Source of the DNA: Deinococcus puniceus
Lineage (GTDB): Bacteria > Deinococcota > Deinococci > Deinococcales > Deinococcaceae
Length of the DNA stretch: 64,000 bases
Reading direction: 5' to 3'
Assembly: GCF_001644565.1 (NCBI RefSeq)
Contig: NZ_CP011387.1
Coordinates: 2,402,501-2,466,500 of the forward strand
Numbering within the stretch: position 1 is the first letter of the stretch; every line of letters begins with the position of its first letter. Positions 28,069 through 37,666 of this stretch are shown here, piece after piece. The notes beneath the pieces were generated by a model. It searched no databases, was not told where the DNA came from, and was given only the letters and a program-made list of their open reading frames with translations. The translations under genes were made by a program, and so were the position numbers.

Positions 28069-28913
28069 CCGCCTCTCCCCTCTTCTTCCCCCTCCGCCAA
28101 CGCCTGCAATGCCGCCCGCAATCCCGGCAATTCTTGGCGGGCCGTGTGCCACAGCAACTCTGTATCTATTCCAAAATAGTCGTGTGACACGAGGTTGCGG
28201 ATATCGCGCAGCAGCACCCACGGCACTTCCGGGTGCGTGTCCTGTATCCGCTGAGGAATGAATTTGGTGGTCTCGCCTAAGCGGGCAAGGTTGTGGAGCA
28301 CGGCGTCTTGGGCCTGTTCGTCGGCCAGAAAAGTGGTCAGCGTGTGCAGAAACGTGAAACGCTCAATGCGGTCTAGAGCGTCCAGCAAGTCAAAGACCCG
28401 CCACCGCCACCGCTTCACGCCCACGCGGGGTGCAGTGGGCAGGCCCGCATTCATCATACGGATTCCGTCCAATTCCGCCACAGTCGGAACCACACCGCCT
28501 GCGGCTCCATCTCCCGGAACCCGTACCCTTTCCTGCTCGCTCTGCTCGAATTGACTCCCAAACAGACGGGAGTCAATCGGAATTTTTGTCACATCCACGC
28601 AGTCAGCCAAAATCTCACGCCTCAGCGCAGGCTTCAGGCCGCCCTCGGTCAGCACGTCCACGCGGCGTTCCAGCAAATCTTCGAACAGGTCTTTGACGCG
28701 CATGAGTTGAAGGAGGCCCGCTGGCGGCGTGGTCAGGGCGAAATCCACCAGCAGATCCACATCCGAATCGTTGTTCGCCTGCCCCCGCGCCACGCTGCCG
28801 AAGACCCGCACCCGCACCACACCGAGCGCCTGCCACTGGGCGGCGTTGGCTTGCAAGAGTTGAGCCACATCGTACAGGCGCAAGTCGGGGAACAAGGGGG
28901 CGGGTTGGGTCAC
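28065..28913 (-). CDS. MNT nucleotidyltransferase - HepT (HEPN) fusion protein
   Basis: One frame of 282 residues joins both halves of an MntA-HepT toxin-antitoxin pair. The N-terminal MNT domain has GS-x10-DxD ([15 protein letters not shown], about residues 39-53) and a third Asp in RRVDVLTE. A ~65-residue linker follows; its DNA contains a perfect hairpin (28550-28577). The C-terminal HepT/DUF86 domain has [12 protein letters not shown] and the Rx4H RNase motif RNLVSHDY (about 239-246), including the adjacent Tyr that MNT proteins AMPylate in studied systems. These genes are normally separate. The GTG start at 28913 is set by TACACT six bases upstream. Both active sites look intact. Confidence 0.85.
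   Translation of the reverse strand: MTQPAPLFPDLRLYDVAQLLQANAAQWQALGVVRVRVFGSVARGQANNDSDVDLLVDFALTTPPAGLLQLMRVKDLFEDLLERRVDVLTEGGLKPALRREILADCVDVTKIPIDSRLFGSQFEQSEQERVRVPGDGAAGGVVPTVAELDGIRMMNAGLPTAPRVGVKRWRWRVFDLLDALDRIERFTFLHTLTTFLADEQAQDAVLHNLARLGETTKFIPQRIQDTHPEVPWVLLRDIRNLVSHDYFGIDTELLWHTARQELPGLRAALQALAEGEEEGRGG
28550..28577. repeat. perfect hairpin in the MNT-HepT linker
   Basis: ATTGACTCCC and GGGAGTCAAT form a 10-bp perfect inverted repeat around an 8-base loop, inside coding sequence exactly between the two domains. Confidence 0.75.
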
Positions 28914-28919
28914 AGAGGG

Positions 28920-28925
28920 AGTGTA
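28920..28925 (-). promoter_or_regulatory. -10 element for leaderless MNT-HepT gene
   Basis: TACACT on the minus strand, six bases before the GTG at 28913. It trims a doubtful N-terminal extension from upstream start codons. Confidence 0.5.
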
Positions 28926-29068
28926 GAGGGTGGATCGTGGGAAAAGCGCGGCGGGAGAGAGCATTAACGTTTTCAGGTTTGGGTTCGGGAACACAACTCA
29001 AGATTAAATTCACATCGCCACGACGCCTGCTCCCACTCACGGCGCGTCAGCGCCCTACACTTTCCCCC

Positions 29069-29447
<379 letters not shown>

Positions 29448-29455
<8 letters not shown>

Positions 29456-30287
29456 TGTTGGAGTGGTGACGCGCCCTGTTCGTTTGATCGCCACCGATTT
29501 GGACGGCACTTTGCTACATTCCGACCAAACGGTCAGCCCACGCACGCGGGCGGCCCTGAACGCAGCGCGGGCAGCAGGCATCCACATCGTGCCCGTTACG
29601 GCCCGTCAACCGCGTGGGGTGCAGCGAATCGCAGAGATGGCCGGATTTGAAGGGTGGGCACTGTGTGGGAACGGCGCACACTGCGTTCACTTGACGACGG
29701 GTGAGACATTGTTTACGGCACATGTAGAGGTAGAAGCGCAAACCCGGCTGGCCCTGTTGCTGTCGGAGCGCGTGCCGGACGTGCGTTTTGCCAGCGTGCG
29801 CGACGGCGGAGAAGTGTTTGTCGCGCAGACGGACTACGCCGCTCTAGCGACTTTCGAAGATCACAAGCGCGATCCCAGCGATATGGGTCAACACGCCCTC
29901 AGTACCGTACTAGACGCTCCGAGTCTCAAGTTTATCGTGCGGCACCCCACCCTGACACCGCGCCAACTGCTGGCCGAAGTGCAGGCGCTGGGTGTGCTGG
30001 GATTTGCCGTGACCCATTCGGGCGCACCTTTTTTAGAAGTGCTGGCCGAAGGCGTCAGCAAGGCGTGGGGACTGGCCCATCTGTGTACACATCTGGGATT
30101 AGAGGCCGCTGAAGTCTTGGCTTTCGGTGACGCCACCAACGACGCAGAACTGCTGGCATGGGCAGGCCGGGGCGTAGCCGTTGCCAATGCCGAACCCGAA
30201 GCGTTGGCCGCCGCCTCTGAAGTCACGCTCAGCAACGATGAGGACGGGGTGGCACTGGTGGTAGAGCGGCTTCTGGGCCTGAACTGA
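29448..30287 (+). CDS. Cof-type HAD-superfamily phosphatase
   Basis: 279 residues. HAD motif I is [12 protein letters not shown], the C2 cap spans the middle, Lys sits in LKFIV, and motif III is [16 protein letters not shown]. Cof/YbiV-type enzymes dephosphorylate sugar phosphates, FMN or thiamin precursors, and specificity cannot be read from sequence. The GTG at 29448 overlaps the acpS end; in-frame GTGs at 29463 and 29466 are alternatives. Cotranscribed with acpS. Confidence 0.9.
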
Positions 30288-30365
30288 TTCTTGAGACTGG
30301 CCCTCCTCACCGCAAATCGTCATCCCGCTGACATGACCGCCGCCCGCGAGCGCTTACGCTAGGCC

Positions 30366-30854
30366 ATGAATCCCATTCGCCCGCACGCTGCCGGAGCCTT
30401 GCTGCTGGTCTTGACGGCTGCCGCGCCTGCCGAGGCCCAAAAAACCCCCACCACGCCGCCCGTCGCCGCACCCACCGCCGCAGAAAAGACTGCCCTCACA
30501 CGCGGGCGCACCCTGATGAAAGAGTTCTACGCGGTGAAGCTGGACAACCTCTGGAACGCCTTTAACGCCGATGTGCGCGGACAATGGGGCACACTGGCGG
30601 GCTTCCGGCAATTTCGGGAAACGGGCGTGCGCGACTTCGGCGCAGAACAGGAACTGGTGCGCGAGCGGACGTTTACGCGGGCAGGCGTGACCTATTACGT
30701 GCGGAGCGCCGCCTTCCAGAAGGCTCCCAAGTTGGTGTGGGCCTTGACCATCGGCTTCGACAAGGCCGGAAAAGTCGATGCGTTCGGCATTTCGCTGGAG
30801 CAAGACCGCACGGAAGATCAGGTGGCGCGGGGGGATGTTGGCCGGAATCAGTGA
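30366..30854 (+). CDS. secreted protein of unknown function (DUF3887-like)
   Basis: 162 residues with a signal peptide (AAGALLLVLTAAAPAEA) and a short Pro/Thr-rich linker. The mature part (FYAVKLDNLWNAFNADVRGQW, FRQFRETGVRDFG, YYVRSAAF, WALTIGFDKAGKVDAFGI) resembles the small NTF2-like or DUF3887-type domain often attached to secreted serine hydrolases, here alone. TACGCT lies five bases before the ATG. No partner gene is obvious. Confidence 0.7.
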   Translation: MNPIRPHAAGALLLVLTAAAPAEAQKTPTTPPVAAPTAAEKTALTRGRTLMKEFYAVKLDNLWNAFNADVRGQWGTLAGFRQFRETGVRDFGAEQELVRERTFTRAGVTYYVRSAAFQKAPKLVWALTIGFDKAGKVDAFGISLEQDRTEDQVARGDVGRNQ

Positions 30855-30868
30855 CGTGGGAGGGCGTC

Positions 30869-30965
30869 TAAGGGTCTAGGGTCTGAGGGTCTAAGGAAGG
30901 GCAAGGGCCGAAGCGGAAGGCCGATCCACCCAGTCAATGTCCCCGCCCCAGCACCTTAGACGCCT
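30869..30965. repeat. GTCTAAGG-type intergenic repeat, copy 3
   Basis: Begins with the same ~31 bases as copy 1 (1838) and ends with CCTTAGAC, giving inverted ends. The interior differs from copies 1 and 2. It lies between the secreted protein and lipB. Confidence 0.7.
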
Positions 30966-31106
30966 CTCCGTCCATACCCGCCGGACACCCCAGCACCCTC
31001 CTTTTCCGCGTGCCTACCACCACACACGCCTCCTTTCACCACCCCAATTGGTGAATCTGCCCCCAAATACAGCCCCTTCACACCTTGGAAGGTGGCGGCG
31101 TGGGCG

Positions 31107-31112
31107 TACAAT
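31107..31112 (+). promoter_or_regulatory. -10 element setting the lipB start
   Basis: TACAAT lies seven bases before the GTG at 31120. This rejects a long N-terminal extension that has no family support. Confidence 0.6.
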
Positions 31113-31119
31113 TCTGGGC

Positions 31120-31899
31120 GTGAGAGCCTTACCGGGGGAAATTGAAGCTGCTGTTGTGGGCGCGTTTGACGTGCTTGACCTCGGCGTGGTGCCGTACCGG
31201 GAAGCGTGGGATGTGCAAAAACAGCACCATGCACGGGTGGCGGCAGGTGGGCGGCCTGCGCTGCTGCTGCTGGAGCATCCGCCCGTGCTGACGCTGGGCC
31301 GCAAAGCGCGGGAAGGCAGCAATATCGTGGTCACGCGGGAGTATCTGGCCGCGCAGGGCATAGAGGTGCTGGAAGTGGAGCGCGGCGGCGACGTGACCTA
31401 TCACGGCCCCGGTCAACTGGTGGCCTACGCGATTTTTCCGGTGGGGAGGCGAGTCGCGGACTTTTTGCGCCTGCTGGAAGCCGCCACCCTGCACGCCCTG
31501 ACCGCGCTCGGCCTGCCCGACGCCCGCCCCAATCCCGGTTACGCGGGCGTGTACGTGAATCCGCGTGACGTGAACGGCCTGACCTACGAGCAAAAAATCT
31601 GCTCTTTTGGCGTGGCGGTGCAGAAGAATGTGGCGCTGCATGGGCTGGGCCTGAACGTGACCACCAACTTGCAGCACTTTGACCTGATCGTGCCGTGTGG
31701 CCTGAGCGGCACCCACATGACCAGCGTGCAGCGCGAATACGAGTTGCGCGGCGTAGAGCGCACGGCCAGCGTAGCCGAAGCCAAAGCCGCCCTGATCTCT
31801 GCCTTCCACACCACTTTTGCCGCCTACGACTGGACGTTGCCCGACGTGGCAAGCCCCCTCAATCCATCTTCCCCAAGCCTACAGGGAGCCACCGCATGA
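31120..31899 (+). CDS. lipB: octanoyl-[ACP]:protein octanoyltransferase
   Basis: 259 residues. Moves octanoate from ACP to the lipoyl domains of 2-oxoacid dehydrogenases and GcvH. Motifs: [16 protein letters not shown], the Lys in EQKICSFGV, and the acyl-Cys in [12 protein letters not shown]. The start is a GTG placed by the -10 hexamer. It overlaps lipA as ATGA, so octanoyl transfer and sulfur insertion are made together. Confidence 0.95.
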   Translation: MRALPGEIEAAVVGAFDVLDLGVVPYREAWDVQKQHHARVAAGGRPALLLLEHPPVLTLGRKAREGSNIVVTREYLAAQGIEVLEVERGGDVTYHGPGQLVAYAIFPVGRRVADFLRLLEAATLHALTALGLPDARPNPGYAGVYVNPRDVNGLTYEQKICSFGVAVQKNVALHGLGLNVTTNLQHFDLIVPCGLSGTHMTSVQREYELRGVERTASVAEAKAALISAFHTTFAAYDWTLPDVASPLNPSSPSLQGATA

Positions 31900-32897
31900 C
31901 CCAAGACCCCACGACACCCAGCACCCAAGAACCCAAATTCATCAAAAACGGCATCTACCGCAAAGACAGCGTGCCCGTGCGCGACAAGAAACCCGACTGG
32001 CTGAAGGTGACCATTCCCACCGGGCAAGTGTTCGGGGAAGTGCGGAAAATCGTGAAGGAACACCGCCTGCACACGGTCTGCGAGGAAGCCATGTGCCCCA
32101 ACATCGGCGAATGCTGGAGCCGGGGCACGGCCACGTTCATGCTGATGGGCCATATCTGCACCCGCGCCTGCCGCTTTTGTGCGGTAGACACAGGCAATCC
32201 GATGGGCAAACTGGACTTGGACGAACCCGCTGGAGTGGCCGACAGCGTGCGCCTGATGGGCCTGAAATACGTGGTGCTGACCAGCGTAGACCGCGACGAT
32301 TTGCCCGACGGCGGCGCGTACCACTTTGCCAAAACGGTGCAGGCCATCAAGCGCGTGAACCCGGAGACCCGCGTGGAAGCCCTGACGCCCGACTTTGGCG
32401 GCAATACCCACTGCGTGGACTTGGTGCTGGAGAGCGGCGTGGACACCTACGCCCAAAACATCGAAACGGTGCGCCGCCTGACCCACCCGGTGCGCGATAT
32501 TCGGGCCAGCTATGACCAGACGCTGGCGGTGCTGGCCCACGCCAAGCAGGCCCGCCCCGACGTGATCACCAAAACCAGCATCATGCTGGGACTGGGCGAA
32601 ACCCGTGAGGAAATCAGCGAGGCCATGCGCGACTGCCGCGCCGCCGGGGTAGACGTGCTGACCTTCGGGCAATATCTGCGCCCCACCATGCACCATCTGC
32701 CCGTGGTGCGCTACGTGTCGCCTGCCGAATTTGAAGAGATTCGGGAAGAGGGCATGAAACTGGGCTTCCTAGAAATCGTGTCGGGGCCGCTGGTGCGCAG
32801 CAGCTACAAAGCCGAACAGATCGTGATGGACAAGCCCGGCAACTTGCCCGAGCATCTGGCCCATTTGGAAGGCGGCGAGCAACTGAGTTTGATCTGA
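31896..32897 (+). CDS. lipA: lipoyl synthase
   Basis: 333-residue radical SAM enzyme that inserts two sulfurs into protein-bound octanoate. The auxiliary cluster motif is [12 protein letters not shown], the radical SAM motif is CTRACRFC, and the C-terminal RSSY gives the serine ligand of the auxiliary cluster. The ATG overlaps the lipB stop (ATGA). A terminator follows 16 bases after the stop. Confidence 0.97.
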   Translation: MTQDPTTPSTQEPKFIKNGIYRKDSVPVRDKKPDWLKVTIPTGQVFGEVRKIVKEHRLHTVCEEAMCPNIGECWSRGTATFMLMGHICTRACRFCAVDTGNPMGKLDLDEPAGVADSVRLMGLKYVVLTSVDRDDLPDGGAYHFAKTVQAIKRVNPETRVEALTPDFGGNTHCVDLVLESGVDTYAQNIETVRRLTHPVRDIRASYDQTLAVLAHAKQARPDVITKTSIMLGLGETREEISEAMRDCRAAGVDVLTFGQYLRPTMHHLPVVRYVSPAEFEEIREEGMKLGFLEIVSGPLVRSSYKAEQIVMDKPGNLPEHLAHLEGGEQLSLI

Positions 32898-32912
32898 GGG
32901 CATGAGAAAGCG

Positions 32913-32944
32913 AACGCCTGAGCTTTTGCCTGCTCCGGCGTTTT
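32913..32944 (+). terminator. terminator of lipB-lipA
   Basis: An 11-bp stem with one mismatch (32913-32923 with 32932-32942), an 8-base loop and four T. Confidence 0.75.
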
Positions 32945-33417
32945 GCTGTTGAGCCGAGGTGTGCGCTGGAGACCTCTTTGATTCAGACAGTTTTTACTTC
33001 AGAAAAACAGGCCAAAGAGAAACGTCGCCTGGTACGCCTTGCCCGTGCCCCTCTTGTGCGAAGCTCTCCGAGTCCCCGCCTCTCGCGGGCGAGCTGTCCC
33101 CGGCCCCCACTAGAGGGAGCGGCGAAAACGTTGTGTTCTTGGGCAGCGATCAGCAGAATTGGGAAACTGTCCGCTCCACTGCCTTAGACCGACTCCGTTT
33201 CATTGCACCACAACCGGGACAGCACCGCCTGGGCGTCCATAGCGCGTAGCCCGTACTCTTTTCTCCCCGCTCTGCTGCGCGTCTGTTCCAGTCCGCTCCG
33301 GTTGAAGCGTCAACTCTGGCGCTTTCAAGTGGAATCCGCATCCCCGCGTCTGATCTCTGGATTCAGCATCTGTACGGTCTCAACTTACCCAGAAAACGAG
33401 GCGGGAGGTCAACGCCT
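32945..33417. other. 473-bp gene-free stretch with repeat remnants
   Basis: No gene is seen. Near 33055-33110 the GCTCTCCGAGTCCCCGCC and following G/C-rich stretch resemble the inner part of the GTCTAAGG-type elements, and CCTTAGAC occurs at 33182-33189. Further on are CGACTCCG and CTCCGGTTG boxes like other degraded repeats. It ends with the 3' side of the histidine kinase. Confidence 0.5.
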
Positions 33418-35751
33418 TCACTCAGGGGCGCTGGCGTCCTCACTCTTCGGCAAGGTGAACGAGAAGGTGGCCCCCTCTCCCACCTGTCCTTGCGCCGTCA
33501 CGGTGCCGCCGTGCCGAGCCACGACCCGGCGCACGTTCGCCAGCCCTACGCCGTTGCCTTCGAACTCTTCTTGGCGGTGCAGGCGCTGAAACACCCCGAA
33601 CAACTTGTGCGTGTAGCGATTATCGAAGCCCACGCCGTTGTCGCGCACAAAGATGCGCCAGTCTTGGGGGCCGTCCTCCGCCCAGATCTCGATCTGTGCC
33701 TCTGACCGAGGAGCGCTGTACTTGAGGGCGTTACCCAGCAGGTTCTCGAAGACTTGGCGCAGAAGTCCCTGATCCCCCATCACCAGCGGAAGCGGGCCTA
33801 TCGTCCAAGTCACCTGTCGCCCCTTCAGCTCCGACTCGAGGCTCTGCCGTACCCCCATCACCAACCGATCCAGATCGACCGGTTGGAGAAGCAGAGCTTG
33901 CTGGGAAGTGCGCGAAAGCTCCAGCATCGCGTCGATCAGGGTGTTCATCCGCCCCGCCGCCTGATCCATGATGGTGAGGTAGCGGGCCGACTTTTCGTCC
34001 AGACGGTCTGCTAACGATTTGCGGAGCAGGGTGCCGAAACTCGTCATGTGCCGCACCGGAGTCCGCAGGTCGTGCGACACCGAGTAGGCGAAGGCCTCCA
34101 GTTCCTCGTTGGCAGCGCTCAAGGAGCGGGTTCGGGCATCTAGGACGTCGCGTTGGGCCGTCAGTTCCCGCGCATGCTCGGCACGCTCGAGGGCCAAGCT
34201 CAAGCTGTTCATGGTCGTTTCCAGCACCGCCCGGTCAGTGGCTGTCCATTTGCGCTGGTGGAACAGGCCAATTACAAAGATGCCCACCGTCGTGCGCGAT
34301 ACCTGAAGGGGCAGTGACACGACGGCCTGGATGTGCTTGACCACCGCGGCGTCCGTGTCACTGCCCTGGGCATACACATCCTGATAGAGCGGCAGACCGG
34401 TCTCGAAGGGCTGGCGCAGGGTCGGAATTTCCAAGGGGAACCCGGCGTCCACCAAGGCCTGAAGCGCGTCGTTGCCCAAGTCGCCCACCTGAGATCGGCA
34501 GCGCCACAGCTCACCCTCGGGTTCGTAATACACCGCGTAGCCCGGCGGCAACAAGGTCAGCACGATCTCCTGAGCGCGGCGCACCAACGGGAAGCGCCCG
34601 GTTTCGAACATGAAGTCTTGGGCAAGCTGGGCAAACGCTTCGAGCGCCCGGTTGCGGTTGAGCACAGCTGTTTTCTGAAGTTGCACCTGCTGAATCTGCT
34701 CAGCCCGGTCAAGGGCGAGGCTCAGTCCCCGGCACACGGCCAGAAATAGGGCGCGGTCACTGTCTGCCCAGTGCATCTGGTCTCTCAGGCCGATGCCCAG
34801 CACCGCCTGTACCTCGCCCTGCCGCAAGAAGGGATAGGTGGCAACCGTGTGGTACATGTCGGTGTGTTCTACTTGCTCCTGCTGCGCGTCCCAGCCGTTG
34901 ACGAACACAGGGGCGTGAGTCTGAAGCACGGCTGCGAACACGGGGGTCTCTAAGGGAAGACCGGCCCGCAACTGTTCCAGCAGCACCGGGTTCGCAGTCA
35001 GATCCTCACTCTGCACCCGCAGCTTCCAGCGCCCGTCCTCGCGTTCGTAGTAGGTGACGGTACTGCCCGGAAAGCGTTGATCCAGCACGGTCACGCTGTG
35101 CTGGGCCAGCAGAAGAACCTCCGTCTCGGTACCCACCGCCTCGGTAAACGCGATGAAGGCTTCTTGGGCGCGCGCCTCCCTTGCTACCTGCTGGGTGCGC
35201 TGATCCACTTGCCGCTGCAATTCGGACATCAGGCGGGCGCGGCCAAGGGCGATGCCGCACTGGGCACTCAGGGTTCGCAGGAAATGCTGTTCTTCTAGGG
35301 AAAAGGTGTGCGGTTCCCTGAAGTCCAGCACGATGACGCCCAAGGGCTGCCCACCCTCGAACATGGGCAAGACGGCGCTGGCGACAGGAGCGATCACGCC
35401 GGTGTGCGCTTCGAGTTCGGGATAGGCCGCGGTGAGCGCTCCAGCATGCTCGAAGAACAGCGGTGTACCCCACTGGAGCGCGTCCCCAGCGGGCATCTCC
35501 GTCTGCAGCGGCCCCGCCTGCCAGATGGTCTGGGCGTCCTCTTCGTGCCCAGCAGTCGCCGCCACGTCCAAACCGTTCCCGAGTTCGTTCACCAGCAGCA
35601 CTGCTCCAGCTATGGCGTTGAGAGCGGTGAGCGCTGGGGCGAGAATCACCTTGAAGACCGAGGCAGGCGTGGTGGCCGCCGCCAACAGTTCGGTGACGTC
35701 CTGCAAACGCTCCGTCAGGGACAGGTGGGGGAAGGGGGAAGGCTCCGACAT
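33418..35751 (-). CDS. triple-GAF sensor histidine kinase
   Basis: 777 residues. Three GAF-type domains (about 15-185, 200-360 and 370-520), a coiled-coil linker (LTAQRDVLDARTRSLSAANEEL), a HisKA domain with phospho-His in SVSHDLRTPVRH, and a HATPase domain: N-box FENLLGNALKYS, G1 DNGVGFD, G2 GNGVGLANV. The HATPase resembles that of bacteriophytochrome-type kinases, but no chromophore Cys/His context is evident. There is no membrane segment, so it is cytosolic. No response regulator lies next to it. TAGGCT six bases before the ATG gives the start. Confidence 0.93.
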   Translation of the reverse strand: MSEPSPFPHLSLTERLQDVTELLAAATTPASVFKVILAPALTALNAIAGAVLLVNELGNGLDVAATAGHEEDAQTIWQAGPLQTEMPAGDALQWGTPLFFEHAGALTAAYPELEAHTGVIAPVASAVLPMFEGGQPLGVIVLDFREPHTFSLEEQHFLRTLSAQCGIALGRARLMSELQRQVDQRTQQVAREARAQEAFIAFTEAVGTETEVLLLAQHSVTVLDQRFPGSTVTYYEREDGRWKLRVQSEDLTANPVLLEQLRAGLPLETPVFAAVLQTHAPVFVNGWDAQQEQVEHTDMYHTVATYPFLRQGEVQAVLGIGLRDQMHWADSDRALFLAVCRGLSLALDRAEQIQQVQLQKTAVLNRNRALEAFAQLAQDFMFETGRFPLVRRAQEIVLTLLPPGYAVYYEPEGELWRCRSQVGDLGNDALQALVDAGFPLEIPTLRQPFETGLPLYQDVYAQGSDTDAAVVKHIQAVVSLPLQVSRTTVGIFVIGLFHQRKWTATDRAVLETTMNSLSLALERAEHARELTAQRDVLDARTRSLSAANEELEAFAYSVSHDLRTPVRHMTSFGTLLRKSLADRLDEKSARYLTIMDQAAGRMNTLIDAMLELSRTSQQALLLQPVDLDRLVMGVRQSLESELKGRQVTWTIGPLPLVMGDQGLLRQVFENLLGNALKYSAPRSEAQIEIWAEDGPQDWRIFVRDNGVGFDNRYTHKLFGVFQRLHRQEEFEGNGVGLANVRRVVARHGGTVTAQGQVGEGATFSFTLPKSEDASAPE

Positions 35752-35757
35752 CAAGGC

Positions 35758-35763
35758 AGCCTA
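35758..35763 (-). promoter_or_regulatory. -10 element for leaderless histidine kinase gene
   Basis: TAGGCT on the minus strand, six bases before ATG 35751. Confidence 0.5.
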
Positions 35764-36201
35764 GCGTGTTGGAGACACAGCAGGAGGGCGGAACACTGCT
35801 ATTGACGCCCCAATGCTGAGGCCCAAGGGCTCCTGACCGCCGCAGTGGCTCAGACCTGCGCTGCTGCGGTCTTTCCAACAGCTGGCGAAGGTGACAGCAG
35901 GTGGAGCCAGCACAGTGATGGGGAGGGAGCCCGTCCCTGCTGCTGTGTACCTCCAGACGCCTCAAGCTAAGAGTGGGTGATGCTCAGGCCCGGCACTTCT
36001 TGAGGCAGGCCTTCGCGCTCCAGGTACCGAGTAGAAGCTGAGGGTGGCCGCCGAGCGCCGCTGCACCCGCAGGTGATAAAAGAACTGCTCCCAAAATTGA
36101 TCCGTCGTCATCAGAAAGGCTCCTTTGACGAGGAATACAGCCGAGTTGAAGAGCGCACGACCACTGCTGCTTAGAACAGGGTCAAGATTGTGCAAGGCAA
36201 C
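35764..36201. other. gene-poor stretch with a recombinase-like fragment
   Basis: About 440 bases between the histidine kinase and the tRNA terminator. Apart from the fragment below, no feature is recognised. Confidence 0.5.
35972..36112 (-). pseudogene. possible tyrosine-recombinase N-terminal fragment
   Basis: On the minus strand ATG at 36112, with AAAGGAG upstream, encodes MTTDQFWEQFFYHLRVQRRS and then AATLSFY, like the N-terminal SAM-like DNA-binding domain of Xer/phage integrases (phage_int_SAM). A one-base frame change then gives RYLEREGLPQEVPGLSITHS and a stop. The catalytic domain is absent. It lies ~125 bases from tRNA-Ile, a common integration target, so it may be the remnant of a lost element. 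Confidence 0.45.
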
Positions 36202-36224
36202 AAAAAACCCCGCCTAGGACGGGG
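36202..36224 (-). terminator. terminator of tRNA-Ile
   Basis: On the minus strand CCCCGTCC, a short loop, GGCGGGG and TTTTTT follow the tRNA 3' end by about 11 bases. Confidence 0.88.
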
Positions 36225-36235
36225 AATCTTTCTTT

Positions 36236-36312
<77 letters not shown>

Positions 36313-36445
36313 GCACCGATTGTCTTCAACCAACACACTTGACCAACACCACAGCAGCATTCTCACGCTGCGCCCCCGTTCTGGCGGGCGGGGATCAATG
36401 TATCAGGGGCGGGGCAGGGTGTCAACGGGCAAGGCGGCCCCGCAC

Positions 36446-37567
36446 TCAGGGCGGTGTGATCAGGCCGTAGGTTTCCAGTGCGTAGCGGTCTGTCATTCCG
36501 GCCACGAAGTCGCACACAGCGCGGGGCAAGCCCTCGGCCTCGGCACGGGCACGGACGGTGGGGGGCAGCATAGACGGGCGGGCCAGAAAAGCCCGGAACA
36601 TCGTTTCCAGCACCCGCGTGGCCTGCTCCACTTGCAGTTCGACTCGCCAATGGCGGTACAGGTTCTCGCGCAGAAAAGTGGCTGTGTCGCGCAGCAGCTC
36701 ACGCATAGCAGGGCTGTAGGTGATCAGGCCCACCGGATGTTGGCGGGCGGCCTGCGCCGTCGCAACCCCGCTGGCCGCAATCGCCGCGTCACTGGACTGG
36801 GTCAGGTCAGAGATCAGCCAGCCCAGCAACTCACGGTGCAGGGTGCGGCGGTCTCGCTCGGTCAGGTCGGGGGCGGCGGTGGGCACGCGGGCCAACAACT
36901 CGTTCCAAAGGGGCAATTCAGCCAGTTGCGCGGGCGTGATCAGGCCACTTCGCAGGCCGTCGTCGAGGTCGTGCGCGGTGTAGGCCAGCGCGTCGGCAGC
37001 GTCGACCAACTGGGCTTCCAGACTGGGGCGCTCCAATCCGGCGCGGTCATGCTTGTTCAGGCCGTCCAGCGTCTCATAGGTCAGGTTCAGGCCCGGAAAT
37101 TCGGCGTAGCGGTCTTCCAACAAGGTCACGATTCGGCGGGCCTGTCCGTTGTGGTCAAAGCCGCCCCGTCCCAACTCACCTTGCTCGGCCATCAGTCCGT
37201 TCAGCACTCGTTCGCCCGCATGTCCGAAGGGTGGGTGGCCCAAATCGTGTGCCAGCGCCAACGTTTCGGCCAAGGTTTCGTTCAGGCCCAGCGTCAGCGC
37301 CACCGAGCGGGCCACCTGCCCCACTTCCAATGTGTGCGTTAGGCGGGTGCGGTAATGGTCGCCCTGCGCGTTCAGGAACACCTGCGTTTTGGCTTCCAGC
37401 CGCCGAAAAGCAGTGGTGTGAAGCACGCGGTCACGGTCTTTTTGAAACGCCGTGCGGGTCGTGCTTTCGGTTTCCGGGTAGGCCCGCCCCCGCGAATCGG
37501 CGCTGAAGGTCGCGTAGGGCGCGAGGGTGGCCGCCTCTCGCGCCTCCAACTGCTGGCGGGTCAACAT
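36446..37567 (-). CDS. dgt: deoxyguanosinetriphosphate triphosphohydrolase-like protein
   Basis: 373 residues of the HD superfamily; Dgt enzymes release tripolyphosphate from dNTPs. HD motif residues are in RLTHTLEV, LAHDLGHPPFGHAGE and the later VDAADALAYTAHDLDD. FRRLEAKTQVF and NKHDRAG are also typical. The start is the ATG at 37567, with CAGAAT six bases upstream. It is divergent from the Nudix gene, whose start has the same hexamer and spacing. dNTPase activity is likely; substrate preference varies in this family. Confidence 0.93.
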   Translation of the reverse strand: MLTRQQLEAREAATLAPYATFSADSRGRAYPETESTTRTAFQKDRDRVLHTTAFRRLEAKTQVFLNAQGDHYRTRLTHTLEVGQVARSVALTLGLNETLAETLALAHDLGHPPFGHAGERVLNGLMAEQGELGRGGFDHNGQARRIVTLLEDRYAEFPGLNLTYETLDGLNKHDRAGLERPSLEAQLVDAADALAYTAHDLDDGLRSGLITPAQLAELPLWNELLARVPTAAPDLTERDRRTLHRELLGWLISDLTQSSDAAIAASGVATAQAARQHPVGLITYSPAMRELLRDTATFLRENLYRHWRVELQVEQATRVLETMFRAFLARPSMLPPTVRARAEAEGLPRAVCDFVAGMTDRYALETYGLITPP

Positions 37568-37654
37568 GCGGCGATTCTGGCAGATGGCGCGGCTGCGGGG
37601 GCCAAAACGCCAAGAAACCGTAACGCTGCCTGCTTCCCCGCTCCGCCGCTCTGC

Positions 37655-37660
37655 CAGAAT
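37655..37660 (+). promoter_or_regulatory. -10 element for leaderless Nudix-ribF unit
   Basis: CAGAAT is six bases before ATG 37667. The divergent dgt start at 37567 also has CAGAAT six bases before it on the other strand. Confidence 0.4.
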
Positions 37661-37666
37661 GCGCCT

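Noticed and set aside
30937..31119. 61-residue N-terminal extension of LipB
   Set aside because: Low-complexity sequence not typical of LipB; a -10 hexamer lies just before GTG 31120.
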